From the NCBI GenBank assembly GCA_964433495.1, contig CAYSRC010000017.1:1-41841 (forward strand): a DNA stretch of 41,841 bases, given 5' to 3'. A model generated the notes under the pieces. It was not told the origin of the DNA. It searched no databases and saw only the letters and a list, made by a program, of their open reading frames with translations. Of the stretch, positions 30,692 through 38,695 are shown piece after piece. Within the stretch, counting starts at the first letter, position 1. Every line of letters starts with the position of its first letter. Both the position numbers and the translations under genes were made by a program. This DNA is from CAYSRC01 sp964433495. GTDB taxonomy: Bacteria > Bacillota > Clostridia > Oscillospirales > Ruminococcaceae.

Positions 30692-32677
30692 CTACGCCTG
30701 CTCCTTGATGCTGCCGTCGGCGTACGCCGCGAGCAGCAGCTTGAGGTCGCTTATGCGCTCCTTGAGCCGCGCGCCCTCGTCGGTGTCGGCGACATAGATC
30801 CGCTTGCCGCTCGGCTCGAACATATCGGTCGTCGAGAGGATATCGAGGTTTTCGGAGATGGCCTTCTGCGTGCTCTCGAACGGGCCGTGGCTGCGCAGCG
30901 ACAGGCCGTGCGACGACGAGACAAGGGTGTACCCCGCAATGCCCGTCTTGCTCTGATACGCCTTGCAGAAGCCCCCGTCGATCACGATGAGCCGGCCGCC
31001 CGCCTTGACGGGGTTTTCGCCGCTCGAGGCGCGCACGGGGATGTGCCCGTTGACGATGTGCCCGCACTCCGGGTCGACGTCAAACTCGTCGAGGATCATG
31101 CGCGCCGTCCGCAGCGCTATCCCCTCGTCCTCGTTTTCAATGAGCAGGTAATAGGGGTTCTTTTTCTCGTGAAACTCCCCCTCGACGAACAGGTGCTCAA
31201 ACACCGCCATTCGGTCGCGGCCGAATATGGGCGACTTGGGCCCGCACCACAGATAGTACAAAAAGTCCTGCCCGCGCTGCCGCTCGGCGCTGCCCCGCTG
31301 GGCAAAATAGCCCTGGCGCGCCATCCGCTCGCACTTGTCCATCCAGGCCCTTCCCGAATAGCATGAGCCGCGGTAGTACACCTCGGCGAGCTGACCGTCC
31401 TCCTCGAGAGGCACCGCCCCGTGGAAAAGCAGGTTGTTGTTCTCGATCTTGTACACGCTGCCCTTCGAGTACAAAAAGCGCACGTGCCGAGCGAGCTTGT
31501 CGCTCTGCATAAAGCTTTGGCACAGCTTGTCGAGCACGTCCCTCTCCTGCGGGGTGAAGGCCGCGGGGTCGGCGGGGTCGACGGTGGGGAAGTCGCAGTC
31601 CTTCATGCGGTATCGGACGCCGTCGATCTCGATCGTCTTCGTCTTAAAATCGACCCTGCGCAGCAGCGCGCGGTCGTCCATGCCGAAGTCGGGGTTGCGG
31701 TCGATGAGCGCGCACTCGGCCTTAAAGAGCATCACCGCGACCGCCTTGTGCATGCGCGCGGTCCTTGCGAGCTCGACGGCGGGGCATTCGGCCGCGCCGA
31801 GCGACTTTGGCCAAAAGCCCGACACGTCGGCGTCGCGGTAGACCTCCTCCGCAAACTGCGCAAGCGGGCGCAGGCTTATGCCGTACCCGTCCTCAAGCGT
31901 CTCAAGGTTGTTATAGCTCAGCGTGACGTGCACGACGCTTGCGGCGCACACGTCACTTCCCGCCGCGGCGCCCATCCACTCGACGTCGTGGTTGCCCCAC
32001 TGGATGTCCGCCGCGTGGTGCTGCATCAGCTTGTCGAGGATGACGTCGGGCCGCTCGCCCCGGTCGAAGATGTCGCCCACGATGTGCAGCCGGTAGACCG
32101 CGAGGCGCTGGATGAGCCGCGCGAGCGCGATGATAAAGCTGTCGGCACAGTCGATGTCGATGATCGAGTCGACGATACAGCCGTAGTAGAGCTCCTTCGC
32201 GTGGTCCTCAAAATGCGCGTGCAGCAGCTCGTCGAGGATGTATGCAAACCCCTCGGGCAGGCACTTTCGCACAAGGCTTCTCGTGTACTTTGAGGCGATC
32301 ATGCGAAACACGTCGATGAGCCGGTAGAGCGTCGTGCGGTACCAACCCTTCAGGTCCCCCTGAAGCGGCTTGAGCCGCGCGAGCTTTTGCGCGGGATAGT
32401 AGATGAGGGTCGCAAACTCGGCCCGCTCGACGTCGGACAGCTCGTCCCCGAGGACCATGTCCACCTTTTCCTTGATGACCCCCGACGCGTTGCCGAGGAT
32501 GTGGGTGAACGCATCCGCCTCGCCGTGCAGGTCGCTCATAAAGTGCTCGGTCGGCTTGGGCAGGCGCAGGATGGCCTGGAGGTTGATGATCTCGCTCGAG
32601 GCGGCCGCCACGGTCGGGTATTCGTGCGACAGCTGGGTCAAAAACTTGTCCTGCGGCGTCCTTACCTTAGGTTTCAC
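30692..32677 (-). CDS. fbp: Fructose-1,6-bisphosphatase class III
   Basis: Gluconeogenic phosphatase (fructose-1,6-bisphosphate to fructose-6-phosphate) of the class III type found in Firmicutes, with a calcineurin-like metallophosphoesterase core. The 661-residue product has metal motifs FMSDLHGE (about 46-53), GDIFDRG, WGNHDVEWMG and VNGHIPV. GTG start at 32677 chosen because ggagg lies 7 nt upstream and the product then has the usual length; the open frame continues to 32926 through the promoter region. Monocistronic. In Bacillus the enzyme is activated by phosphoenolpyruvate; nothing here contradicts that. Confidence 0.94.
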   Translation of the reverse strand: MKPKVRTPQDKFLTQLSHEYPTVAAASSEIINLQAILRLPKPTEHFMSDLHGEADAFTHILGNASGVIKEKVDMVLGDELSDVERAEFATLIYYPAQKLARLKPLQGDLKGWYRTTLYRLIDVFRMIASKYTRSLVRKCLPEGFAYILDELLHAHFEDHAKELYYGCIVDSIIDIDCADSFIIALARLIQRLAVYRLHIVGDIFDRGERPDVILDKLMQHHAADIQWGNHDVEWMGAAAGSDVCAASVVHVTLSYNNLETLEDGYGISLRPLAQFAEEVYRDADVSGFWPKSLGAAECPAVELARTARMHKAVAVMLFKAECALIDRNPDFGMDDRALLRRVDFKTKTIEIDGVRYRMKDCDFPTVDPADPAAFTPQERDVLDKLCQSFMQSDKLARHVRFLYSKGSVYKIENNNLLFHGAVPLEEDGQLAEVYYRGSCYSGRAWMDKCERMARQGYFAQRGSAERQRGQDFLYYLWCGPKSPIFGRDRMAVFEHLFVEGEFHEKKNPYYLLIENEDEGIALRTARMILDEFDVDPECGHIVNGHIPVRASSGENPVKAGGRLIVIDGGFCKAYQSKTGIAGYTLVSSSHGLSLRSHGPFESTQKAISENLDILSTTDMFEPSGKRIYVADTDEGARLKERISDLKLLLAAYADGSIKEQA

Positions 32678-32751
32678 GGTATGTCCTCCCCACTTTACGG
32701 CTGTGCAGCCGCGCGCCCCGCAGCGCGCCCGTCTGCACCCATCTGTCGGTA

Positions 32752-32760
32752 AGTATACCA
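32752..32760 (-). promoter_or_regulatory. Extended -10 promoter of fbp
   Basis: Minus strand TGG-TATACT: TATACT at 32752-32757 with an upstream TG (32759-32760). No good -35 at 17 nt, but a T-rich tract lies there. The predicted start is about 68 nt before the GTG. Confidence 0.6.
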
Positions 32761-32820
32761 TATTTCTTAAAAAAATGATATAGACAGCAAGGAAATTTAG
32801 GCAAAACTGCTCAAAAAGGC

Positions 32821-32856
32821 AAACAATAAAGCGGCCCGTCCGTCGGGACAAGCCGC
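32821..32856 (-). terminator. Terminator of rpmB
   Basis: Eleven-base-pair stem including two G-U pairs (32831-32841 with 32846-32856), 4-nt loop, followed on the minus strand by TTTATTGTTT. It starts 34 nt after the rpmB stop. Confidence 0.8.
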
Positions 32857-32889
32857 CCATTGTCTTTTGTGAAACCGTTTGCGGTCGCT

Positions 32890-33078
32890 TTATACGGCGC
32901 GGGTAACCTTGCCGGACCGCATACAACGGGTGCAGGCGTAGATGTGCTTGGGGGTTCCGTCAACCACAACCTTGACACGGCGAACATTCGGCTTGAATGT
33001 CCTGTTGGAACGCCTGTGGGAGTGGGACACCTTTATACCGAAGCTGACGCCCTTGCCGCAGATTTCGCATTTTGCCAT
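32890..33078 (-). CDS. rpmB: 50S ribosomal protein L28
   Basis: 62-residue L28, a late-assembling 50S protein. This is the zinc-binding (C+) form: C4 and C7 (CEIC) with C49 and C52 (CTRC). The SHSHRRSNRTFKPNVRRVKV core is diagnostic. ATG 33078 with aaaggaggtg 7 nt upstream; the frame to 33102 is not coding. Own promoter and terminator, so transcribed alone. Confidence 0.96.
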   Translation of the reverse strand: MAKCEICGKGVSFGIKVSHSHRRSNRTFKPNVRRVKVVVDGTPKHIYACTRCMRSGKVTRAV

Positions 33079-33116
33079 ACTCTGCACCTCCTTTTTCTGC
33101 AATAGTCACGGCTAAT

Positions 33117-33145
33117 ATAATAACAGATAAACCGCCGAAATGCAA
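33117..33145 (-). promoter_or_regulatory. Promoter of rpmB
   Basis: Minus strand TTGCAT (33140-33145), 17-nt spacer, TATTAT (33117-33122). The predicted start is near 33110. Confidence 0.75.
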
Positions 33146-33301
33146 GAAGAAATTCGCCTTATCGCCCCGATTGCAAAAAATTTTTTCGAGTTTGCCCCGA
33201 GGGCCCGCCGTGACGGGCGATTTTGCTGTCTGCGAATCCCCCCGAAAGGGCGCAAAACACGCTTTAAACGCCCGAAGGCGACGCCGCGCGGCTCTTTTCG
33301 G

Positions 33302-33330
33302 TTGTTTTTTTGTCGGTTTAAACGTATAAT
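33302..33330 (+). promoter_or_regulatory. Promoter of the site-2 protease gene
   Basis: TTGTTT (33302-33307), 17-nt spacer, perfect TATAAT (33325-33330). The predicted start near 33337 gives a 25-nt leader. May drive the following scp operon as well, since no terminator separates them. Confidence 0.8.
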
Positions 33331-33361
33331 ATAGGTTAACGTCTGTTTTAAGGGAGGGCGC

Positions 33362-34033
33362 ATGAACACTCAGCTGATCTTTACCGTGATCTCCCGCCTC
33401 ATCGTGCTGCTCGTCGCGATCCCGATACACGAGACGGCGCACGCGTTCGTCTCCTACAAGCTCGGCGACCCGACCGCAAAAGCGATGGGCCGCCTCACCC
33501 TCAACCCCATTAAGCACATCGACCCCGTCGGCGCGGTGTGTATGCTGACGACCGGCATCGGCTGGGCAAAGCCCGTACCCGTCGACCCGCGCTACTACCG
33601 CGACCGAAAGGGCGGCATGGCGCTGTCGGCGCTTGCGGGCCCTGTCTCCAACCTGCTGCTCGCGTTTGTCTCGATGATTTTTGCAAAGGTCTTTTTGTGG
33701 ATAAATCTCACCTCCCCCTCGGCGGGGCACGGCGTGACCTTTTGGCTGTACTACATCTTCTACCTCGTGACCATAATAGACATATCCCTCGGGATATTCA
33801 ACCTGCTGCCGGTGCCCCCGTTCGACGGCGCAAAGATATTCGGCGCGGTGCTGCCCGAGCGGGTCTATTTCGGCATCATGCGATATGAGCGGTACATCTT
33901 TTTGGGCATCTTCGCGCTGCTGGCGTTCGGCGTCCTCGACGGGCCGCTCGCGGCGGCAAACGAGTTCGTGGCGGGTCTGCTCGACTCGCTCACCGGCTTT
34001 GTCGACTCGGTCATGCTCTCCCTGTTGACGTAA
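33362..34033 (+). CDS. Site-2 protease family (peptidase M50) membrane protein
   Basis: 223-residue intramembrane zinc protease homologue of the small FtsH-independent YwhC-like branch. Motifs: HETAH (H23, E24, H27) in the first helix region and NLLPVPPFDG with the third zinc ligand D155; four to five membrane helices. ATG 33362 with ggagg. In Firmicutes this gene regularly lies just before scpA-scpB. Its substrate is unknown; family members cleave anti-sigma factors or signal-peptide remnants, but there is no partner here to choose between these. Confidence 0.92.
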   Translation: MNTQLIFTVISRLIVLLVAIPIHETAHAFVSYKLGDPTAKAMGRLTLNPIKHIDPVGAVCMLTTGIGWAKPVPVDPRYYRDRKGGMALSALAGPVSNLLLAFVSMIFAKVFLWINLTSPSAGHGVTFWLYYIFYLVTIIDISLGIFNLLPVPPFDGAKIFGAVLPERVYFGIMRYERYIFLGIFALLAFGVLDGPLAAANEFVAGLLDSLTGFVDSVMLSLLT

Positions 34034-34187
34034 GGGCCGCCACCCCGTCGTAAGGCCGGGCGGCGCGGGGATTCAGCCTCCCCGGGATTTTTCAGCGGGG
34101 ACTTGCCCCCGTCTTGTAAGGCGTCGGACAACGCCCGCCGCCTTAATAAACGAAGACAACCCGTCGCCGTTATTTTTAGGAGCGCAC

Positions 34188-34907
34188 ATGCAGCAGGTCA
34201 AGTTTAAAACCGAACAGTTCGAGGGTCCTCTCGACCTCTTGCTCTATCTCATCTCAAAGCATCGGATGGACCTCTACGATATAAAGATATATGAGCTCAT
34301 CGAGCAGTACCTCAGCTTTATGGGCTCCCTCGGCCCCGAGGAGCTCGACCCGACAAGCGAGTTCGTCGAGATGGCGGCGCGGCTCGTGTACATGAAGTCG
34401 GCGGCGCTGCTCCCCAAGCGCGAGGAGGCCGAGCAGCTCGAGCGAGAACTGACGGGGCAGCTGGTCGAGTACGATCTCTGCAAACGCGCGGCGGCGCGCC
34501 TCGGCGGCATGTCGGACGGCGTTTCGTTCTTTGTGCGCGAGCCGCTCGATATCGAGCTGCCGAGCGACTTTGACCTCAGGTGCGACCCGCAGCTGCTCAC
34601 GGACGCGCTCGGCGGCATAAGCGGTCGGGCGCGGGCGCTGCGCGCACCCGACCCCACCCGAGATTTTGAGCCGCTGGTGAGTGCGCCCGTCGTCTCGGTG
34701 ACCTCGCGCATCATCAGGATTCTGCGCGGCATCCGCAGCGGCGCGGCAAAGCGGATATACGATTTCTTTGACGCCTGCCGCACCAAAAGCGAGGCGGTCG
34801 CGACCTTTTTGGGTGTGCTCGAGCTGATACGGGCGGGCAGGATTACCGTCGACGACGACGGCGGGGTAAGCGCGCGCGAATCGGCGCGCAGGAGGAAAAG
34901 ACAATGA
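34188..34907 (+). CDS. scpA: Segregation and condensation protein A
   Basis: Kleisin subunit that bridges the SMC heads in the bacterial condensin complex. 239 residues: N-terminal domain KTEQFEGPLDLLLYLI, central helices with an EMAARLVYMKSAALLPK segment, and a C-terminal winged helix (IYDFFDACRTKSEAVATFLGVLEL) that contacts the SMC head. ATG 34188 with ttaggag upstream. Its TGA overlaps the scpB ATG (ATGA). The 154-nt gap before it has no gene. Confidence 0.95.
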   Translation: MQQVKFKTEQFEGPLDLLLYLISKHRMDLYDIKIYELIEQYLSFMGSLGPEELDPTSEFVEMAARLVYMKSAALLPKREEAEQLERELTGQLVEYDLCKRAAARLGGMSDGVSFFVREPLDIELPSDFDLRCDPQLLTDALGGISGRARALRAPDPTRDFEPLVSAPVVSVTSRIIRILRGIRSGAAKRIYDFFDACRTKSEAVATFLGVLELIRAGRITVDDDGGVSARESARRRKRQ

Positions 34908-35470
34908 ACACAAAGCTTTACAAGGGCGCGGTGGAGGCGGTGCTGTTCGCCGTCGCCGAGCCGATACCCGCCGAGCGCATTGCGATGGCCGTCGGCATAG
35001 ACAAACAGCTCGCCGTCAGCCTTCTTGAGGACATACAGGGCGAGCTCGACGAGCGCGAGAGCGGCGTCTGCCTGCTGCGCTATGAGGACAGGTACCAGCT
35101 CGCGACCCGCCCCGTCTACGCCGACTTTGTGACAAAGGCGCTCGACACCAGGCGCAACGCCCCGCTCTCGCAGGCGGCGCTCGAGGTCCTGGCGCTCGTC
35201 GCCTACAACCAGCCCGTCTCGCGCTCCTTCATCGACGGGGTGCGCGGCGTCGACTCGTCGTCGCCCGTGCAGAGCCTGCTCTCAAAAAACCTCATCGCCG
35301 AGGCGGGCCGGCTCGACCTGCCCGGCCGTCCCGTCAGCTTTAAGACGACCGACGTGTTTCTGCGCTGCTTCGGGTTGCGCTCGCTGGCCGAGCTGCCGAG
35401 CGTCACGCCCGAGCCCGAGCGGCTTGACGACGACCCCGTCGACACCGAGGAAGAAACGACGCTATGTTAG
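34904..35470 (+). CDS. scpB: Segregation and condensation protein B
   Basis: 188-residue dimeric winged-helix partner that binds the ScpA kleisin in the SMC-ScpAB complex. Shows the typical VEAVLFAVAEPIPAERIA start, LEVLALVAYNQPVSRSFID, and GRPVSFKTTDVFLRCFGL near the end. It overlaps scpA by 4 nt at the start and the next gene by 7 nt at the end, so the block scpA-scpB-DUF2953-ytfJ is translated as one coupled unit. Confidence 0.95.
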   Translation: MNTKLYKGAVEAVLFAVAEPIPAERIAMAVGIDKQLAVSLLEDIQGELDERESGVCLLRYEDRYQLATRPVYADFVTKALDTRRNAPLSQAALEVLALVAYNQPVSRSFIDGVRGVDSSSPVQSLLSKNLIAEAGRLDLPGRPVSFKTTDVFLRCFGLRSLAELPSVTPEPERLDDDPVDTEEETTLC

Positions 35471-36150
35471 GCGTTCTGCGCGCTGTCGGCGCCGCGCTTC
35501 TTTTGGTGCTGAAGGCGCTCGGCATCCTGCTCGCGGCGCTGCTGCTCGTCGTTGTCGCGGCGCTGTTTGTGCCCGTTTCTCTGTCGTTTCGCTATCACCG
35601 GGGCAAGTTTTCGGCGTCGCTGAGGGTCCTGTTCTTTAAACTCCCCCTCGTCCCCGCCCCCGAGCGCAGCAAGCGCGGCAGGCGCAGGCGAAAAAAGAGC
35701 GGCGAGCCCCGAAGGCCGCCCGCCGGCGAAGGGCACAAAAAGAAAAAGGACGCACATGTCGACCCCGGGCTCGTCGCGGCGATGCTGCGGCCTGCGGGGC
35801 GCGCGTCGGCTTATATCTTTAAACACATCCGTCTCAGCGAGCTTGAGGGCGTCTTTGTGCTCAGGGGCGACCCGTATGATGTCGGCGTCAACACCGGCAG
35901 GGCCTGGCAGGCGGCGGGCGGCGTGATGGCCTTTTTGGCGGCCGTGTTCGGGGACGTGAGCTATAAGCGGCTCGACATCGTGCCCGACTTTATGTCGTCG
36001 GCGGACGACCCCTCCCCCACCGTCGGGGGCGCGGCGACGGCGCGCGGGATAACGGCGCTGTGCGCAGGGTTCATCCTGCTCAGGGGATACCTGAAATACC
36101 GAAGCAAAGAGACCGAAGGGATAAAAAACGAAAGGGAGAAAGCAGCATGA
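35464..36150 (+). CDS. DUF2953 membrane protein (YtfI-like)
   Basis: 228-residue protein with one strong N-terminal membrane helix (about 10-37), a basic linker rich in Lys/Arg (about 68-95), and a soluble domain containing RGDPYDVGVNTGRAWQA, followed by a short hydrophobic stretch near the C-terminus (ITALCAGFILL). Matches DUF2953, whose Bacillus member YtfI precedes ytfJ and is linked to sporulation. The same adjacency is seen here. Function unknown. Overlaps scpB by 7 nt and ytfJ by 4 nt. Confidence 0.85.
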   Translation: MLGVLRAVGAALLLVLKALGILLAALLLVVVAALFVPVSLSFRYHRGKFSASLRVLFFKLPLVPAPERSKRGRRRRKKSGEPRRPPAGEGHKKKKDAHVDPGLVAAMLRPAGRASAYIFKHIRLSELEGVFVLRGDPYDVGVNTGRAWQAAGGVMAFLAAVFGDVSYKRLDIVPDFMSSADDPSPTVGGAATARGITALCAGFILLRGYLKYRSKETEGIKNEREKAA

Positions 36151-36524
36151 GCGAACAAAACCATCCGATAAGCGAGATGCTCGAGACCGCGATATCCAAG
36201 ATAAAGGACATGGTCAGCACCAACACCGTCATCGGCGAGCCGATAACCTTTGCGGGCGGCGTGACGGCCGTGCCCGTGTGCAAGGTGACGGTGGGCTTCG
36301 GCTCGGGCGGGTCGGACCTGCCCACCGCAAAGCAGGGGGAGTTTTTCGGCGGCGGCACCGGCGCGGGCGTCAGCGTGACCCCCATCGCCTTTCTCGTCGC
36401 CTCGGACAAGGGCGTCAAGCTCATGCAGCTTGACACGATAGGCTCGACGGCCGACAACATCGTGCGCGCCGTGCCCGACGTCATCGACAAAATCAGCGCG
36501 ATGGTCCCAAAAAAGGAGAAGTGA
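36147..36524 (+). CDS. ytfJ: Spore protein YtfJ (GerW family)
   Basis: 125-residue GerW/YtfJ family protein. Diagnostic segments are MLETAISKIKDMVSTNTVIGEP, VGFGSGGSD and the Gly-rich GEFFGGGTGAGVSVTPIAFLV. In Bacillus it is a forespore-made protein needed for normal germination with some germinants. Its presence suggests the organism belongs to a spore-forming lineage but does not prove sporulation. ATG 36147 overlaps the DUF2953 stop as ATGA; gggag lies 9 nt upstream. Confidence 0.93.
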   Translation: MSEQNHPISEMLETAISKIKDMVSTNTVIGEPITFAGGVTAVPVCKVTVGFGSGGSDLPTAKQGEFFGGGTGAGVSVTPIAFLVASDKGVKLMQLDTIGSTADNIVRAVPDVIDKISAMVPKKEK

Positions 36525-37276
36525 TGGACGAACGAATTCAAAAGGTTCTCTCCGCCCAGGGCTTTTGCTCGAGGAGGGCCGCCGACGCGCTTTTAAGTGA
36601 GGGCCGCGTCAAGGTCAACGGCAGGCTCGCACAGCCGGGCGACCGCGTCGACGTGCGCAGGGACGTGCTGAGCGTGGACGGCAAGCAGGTCTATTTCCGC
36701 CGCAACCCCAAAAAGGTGTACTACATGCTCAACAAGCCGCGCGGCTATGTCACCACGGTGGACGACCGGCACGCGGCCAAAACGGTCATGGATCTTTTGG
36801 ACGGCGTGGACGAGCGGGTCTACCCCGTCGGCCGCCTCGACAAGGACTCGGAGGGGCTGCTGCTCATCACCAACGACGGCGAGTTCACCAACCTTGTCAC
36901 CCACCCCTCGACCGAGCTTCGCAAGCTCTACCGGGTTTCGGTGCGGCCCTGCCCCGACGAGGGGCAGCTCGTCGCGCTCTCGTCGGGTGTCCGCTCGGAC
37001 GGCGAGCTGCTGACGGCGTCCTCGGTACGCCTTGTCACCGCCGAGCCCGAGCGCGGCGTGCTCGAGGTCGTGCTCACCGAGGGCAAAAACCGCGAGATCC
37101 GCCGCATGTGCGAGGCGGTCGGCCTCGGCGTGCTGCGCCTCAAGCGGCTGTCGATAGGGCCTGTGCGTCTCAGCGGCCTCAAGCCGGGCGGATATCGCGC
37201 CCTGACTAAGGAGGAGCTGAACGCCCTGCGCGGCGCGTGCAAAAAGGGCGCGTCACAACGCGGCCGCAGAACCTAA
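36524..37276 (+). CDS. rluB: Ribosomal large-subunit pseudouridine synthase B type
   Basis: 250-residue RsuA/RluB-family pseudouridine synthase: S4 RNA-binding domain (3-33, RIQKVLSAQGFCSRRAADALL), then the catalytic domain with GRLDKDSEG (103-111, catalytic D106). Most likely modifies 23S rRNA, as does Bacillus RluB, which occupies the same place after scpAB and ytf genes. ATG 36524 overlaps the ytfJ stop (TGATG) with aaaggag just upstream; a GTG at 36521 is too close to it. The C-terminus is Lys/Arg-rich. Last gene of the operon; a strong terminator follows. Confidence 0.92.
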   Translation: MDERIQKVLSAQGFCSRRAADALLSEGRVKVNGRLAQPGDRVDVRRDVLSVDGKQVYFRRNPKKVYYMLNKPRGYVTTVDDRHAAKTVMDLLDGVDERVYPVGRLDKDSEGLLLITNDGEFTNLVTHPSTELRKLYRVSVRPCPDEGQLVALSSGVRSDGELLTASSVRLVTAEPERGVLEVVLTEGKNREIRRMCEAVGLGVLRLKRLSIGPVRLSGLKPGGYRALTKEELNALRGACKKGASQRGRRT

Positions 37277-37326
37277 GCGCCGCTTTTGCTTGAAATTTGC
37301 TTTATAAAAAACATAATAAGCTGAAC

Positions 37327-37364
37327 AAAAAGTGCGCGCCCGACAAAACGGGCGCGCACTTTTT
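37327..37364 (+). terminator. Terminator after rluB, usable on both strands
   Basis: Perfect 16-position stem aaaaagtgcgcgcccg (37327-37342) with its complement (37349-37364), 6-nt loop. Ends in TTTTT on the plus strand and equally on the minus strand. Confidence 0.92.
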
Positions 37365-37596
37365 GCCTATTCCTTTATTACGCCGAAGCCGCGGGCGCAT
37401 GTCGGGCATCCGCCAGGACGTGCAGCCGCATTCGATTCGGGGATTATCTAAAAGTCGTTTCCGGCTTTTGCAGCTCTTTTTAGAGGAGAAAGCGGGTCCC
37501 GCCGCAGGCTTCGGCGTTTTAATATCAACCCTGCGTTTTCTGTGACCTTATCCTCACGGCAAACCCATCCGCCCTCCTTATCGCGCATAATGCGCC
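37365..37596. other. Intergenic, no gene seen
   Basis: Sequence between the rluB terminator and array F. AT content is somewhat higher than in genes. I see no ORF with a ribosome site, no tRNA and no clear stem-loop RNA. Confidence 0.5.
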
Positions 37597-37915
37597 CTTG
37601 AGGCTCCCTTGTGTAAGGGGAGAGTCGGCCGGTCGGGCTTAATAGGAACGATAGCCCGAAATGCGCATACTATCGCGCCGAATGTCAAATGTCCGTTCCG
37701 CTACCATTTGACCACTCCGCGCGATAGATGCGCGTCGTAATCGGTACGACGGCCGACAGGGTTCACATACTCCCGTGAATTCTGCCGAGTGTAAGTTGTA
37801 CGACACTCGGTACACCCTACGGGAATATGTAGGGCATGCCGCATGTCCGTACCTTTAACATGCGGCCAACTCGCGGGAATATGCGAGCCGTGTCACGAAG
37901 TGACCGAGGGATTGT
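37597..37915 (+). repeat. Modular hairpin array F (clearest copy)
   Basis: Begins gaggctcccttgtgtaagg and ends GAGGGATTG. In order, after a nested structure (37625-37755): 37762-37779 (ttcac-atactccc-gtgaa), 37785-37810 (8-bp stem ccgagtgt, 10-nt loop), 37815-37834 (ccctac-gggaatat-gtaggg), 37838-37866 (9-bp stem gccgcatgt, loop ccgtaccttta), 37870-37887 (ctcgc-gggaatat-gcgag), 37892-37904 (gtcac-gaa-gtgac). Spacers are only 3-6 nt. Confidence 0.92.
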
Positions 37916-37963
37916 ACCTTTGCCGTCAAGCAACGCTTACCGCTCGCAAACGGAACGACGCGC

Positions 37964-38134
37964 CCTTAAGGCTCCCGTACAGAACGGTCGGCCGGTCGGG
38001 CTTAATAGGAACGATAGCCCGAAATGCGCATACTATCGCGCCGCATGTCGAGCGTCGTTCCTTTTACGCTCGACCACACCTCGCGGGAAACTGTGAGGCG
38101 CGTGCAAAGGGGACGCACAGTGCCGGAGGGATTG
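37964..38134 (+). repeat. Modular hairpin array G
   Basis: Shorter sister of array F, 48 bp downstream, sharing gcttaataggaacgatagcc and the cgcatactatcgcgcc part. Hairpins 38047-38074 (9-bp stem gtcgagcgt, loop cgttcctttt) and 38079-38098 (cctcgc-gggaaact-gtgagg). Ends GGAGGGATTG. Confidence 0.88.
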
Positions 38135-38323
38135 TAAGAAGCGAACTGAAGCCGTGACAAAAAGTCTGTTCGGATACCCGCGCAGCCCATCGATTTTTTG
38201 TGAAACTTCCCCATCTTCAGGATTGTTCCGCAAATAAAACCGGGCGTTTAAGGGCACAATAACGAACAGGGCGGCCTGCCGCAATGCGCGGGGAGCCGCA
38301 AAAACACCAAAAAGGAGAACAGG

Positions 38324-38497
38324 ATGAACAAGGGCGAAAACATCTACAGGGACAGCGCGGCGCAGCGCGTGGAGCGCGCGGTAAACGAGATCATCGGCGA
38401 GGACGCCGAGAGCGAGTACGACCCGCTCGGCAGCTATACCGGCGCCCCCCGTGACCCGCGCGAAAAGCCGGTGCAGGACGCGGATGATCTGTGCTGA
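38324..38497 (+). CDS. Small protein, conserved-looking, function unknown
   Basis: 57 residues starting MNKGENIYRDSAAQRVERAV, with an acidic middle and ending PVQDADDLC. ATG 38324 has an ideal aaaggag site 7 nt upstream, and codon use is that of real genes here (GC-rich third positions). The central segment DPLGSYTGAPRDP and the PVQDADDL ending resemble small hypothetical proteins I recall from related Clostridia, but I cannot confirm that without a search. No signal peptide, membrane helix or cysteine pair. A hairpin at 38551-38576 may be its terminator. Confidence 0.7.
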   Translation: MNKGENIYRDSAAQRVERAVNEIIGEDAESEYDPLGSYTGAPRDPREKPVQDADDLC

Positions 38498-38514
38498 CGC
38501 GCAAAACAAAGCAA

Positions 38515-38543
38515 TTGACTAATGCCGCCCGTTAAATTACAAT
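38515..38543 (+). promoter_or_regulatory. Promoter upstream of galE
   Basis: TTGACT (38515-38520), 17-nt spacer, TACAAT (38538-38543). The predicted start near 38550 falls at the edge of a 7-bp hairpin. Confidence 0.75.
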
Positions 38544-38550
38544 AGAGACA

Positions 38551-38576
38551 GGCGGCATTCCGTGCCGCCCGCTTTT
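38551..38576 (+). terminator. Short terminator-like hairpin before galE
   Basis: Stem ggcggca (38551-38557) with tgccgcc (38563-38569), loop ttccg, then cgcTTTT. It could end the small upstream gene, but it lies at the predicted start of the galE transcript and could instead be a 5' stabilising stem. Confidence 0.5.
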
Positions 38577-38695
38577 GAAAATGCTGCCCGCCGTGCACCG
38601 CGCGCGGACTTTTGGGTGAGAGCTATCTCCCCTATACGGCCATCGACCGTTCACCGACGGGACGTCGGAAAAAATACGGCATAAGGAGAAACAGC

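Noticed and set aside
37597..38134. CRISPR array
   Set aside because: Repeated hairpins are present, but units differ in length and sequence, spacers are 3-6 nt rather than about 30, and there are no cas genes.
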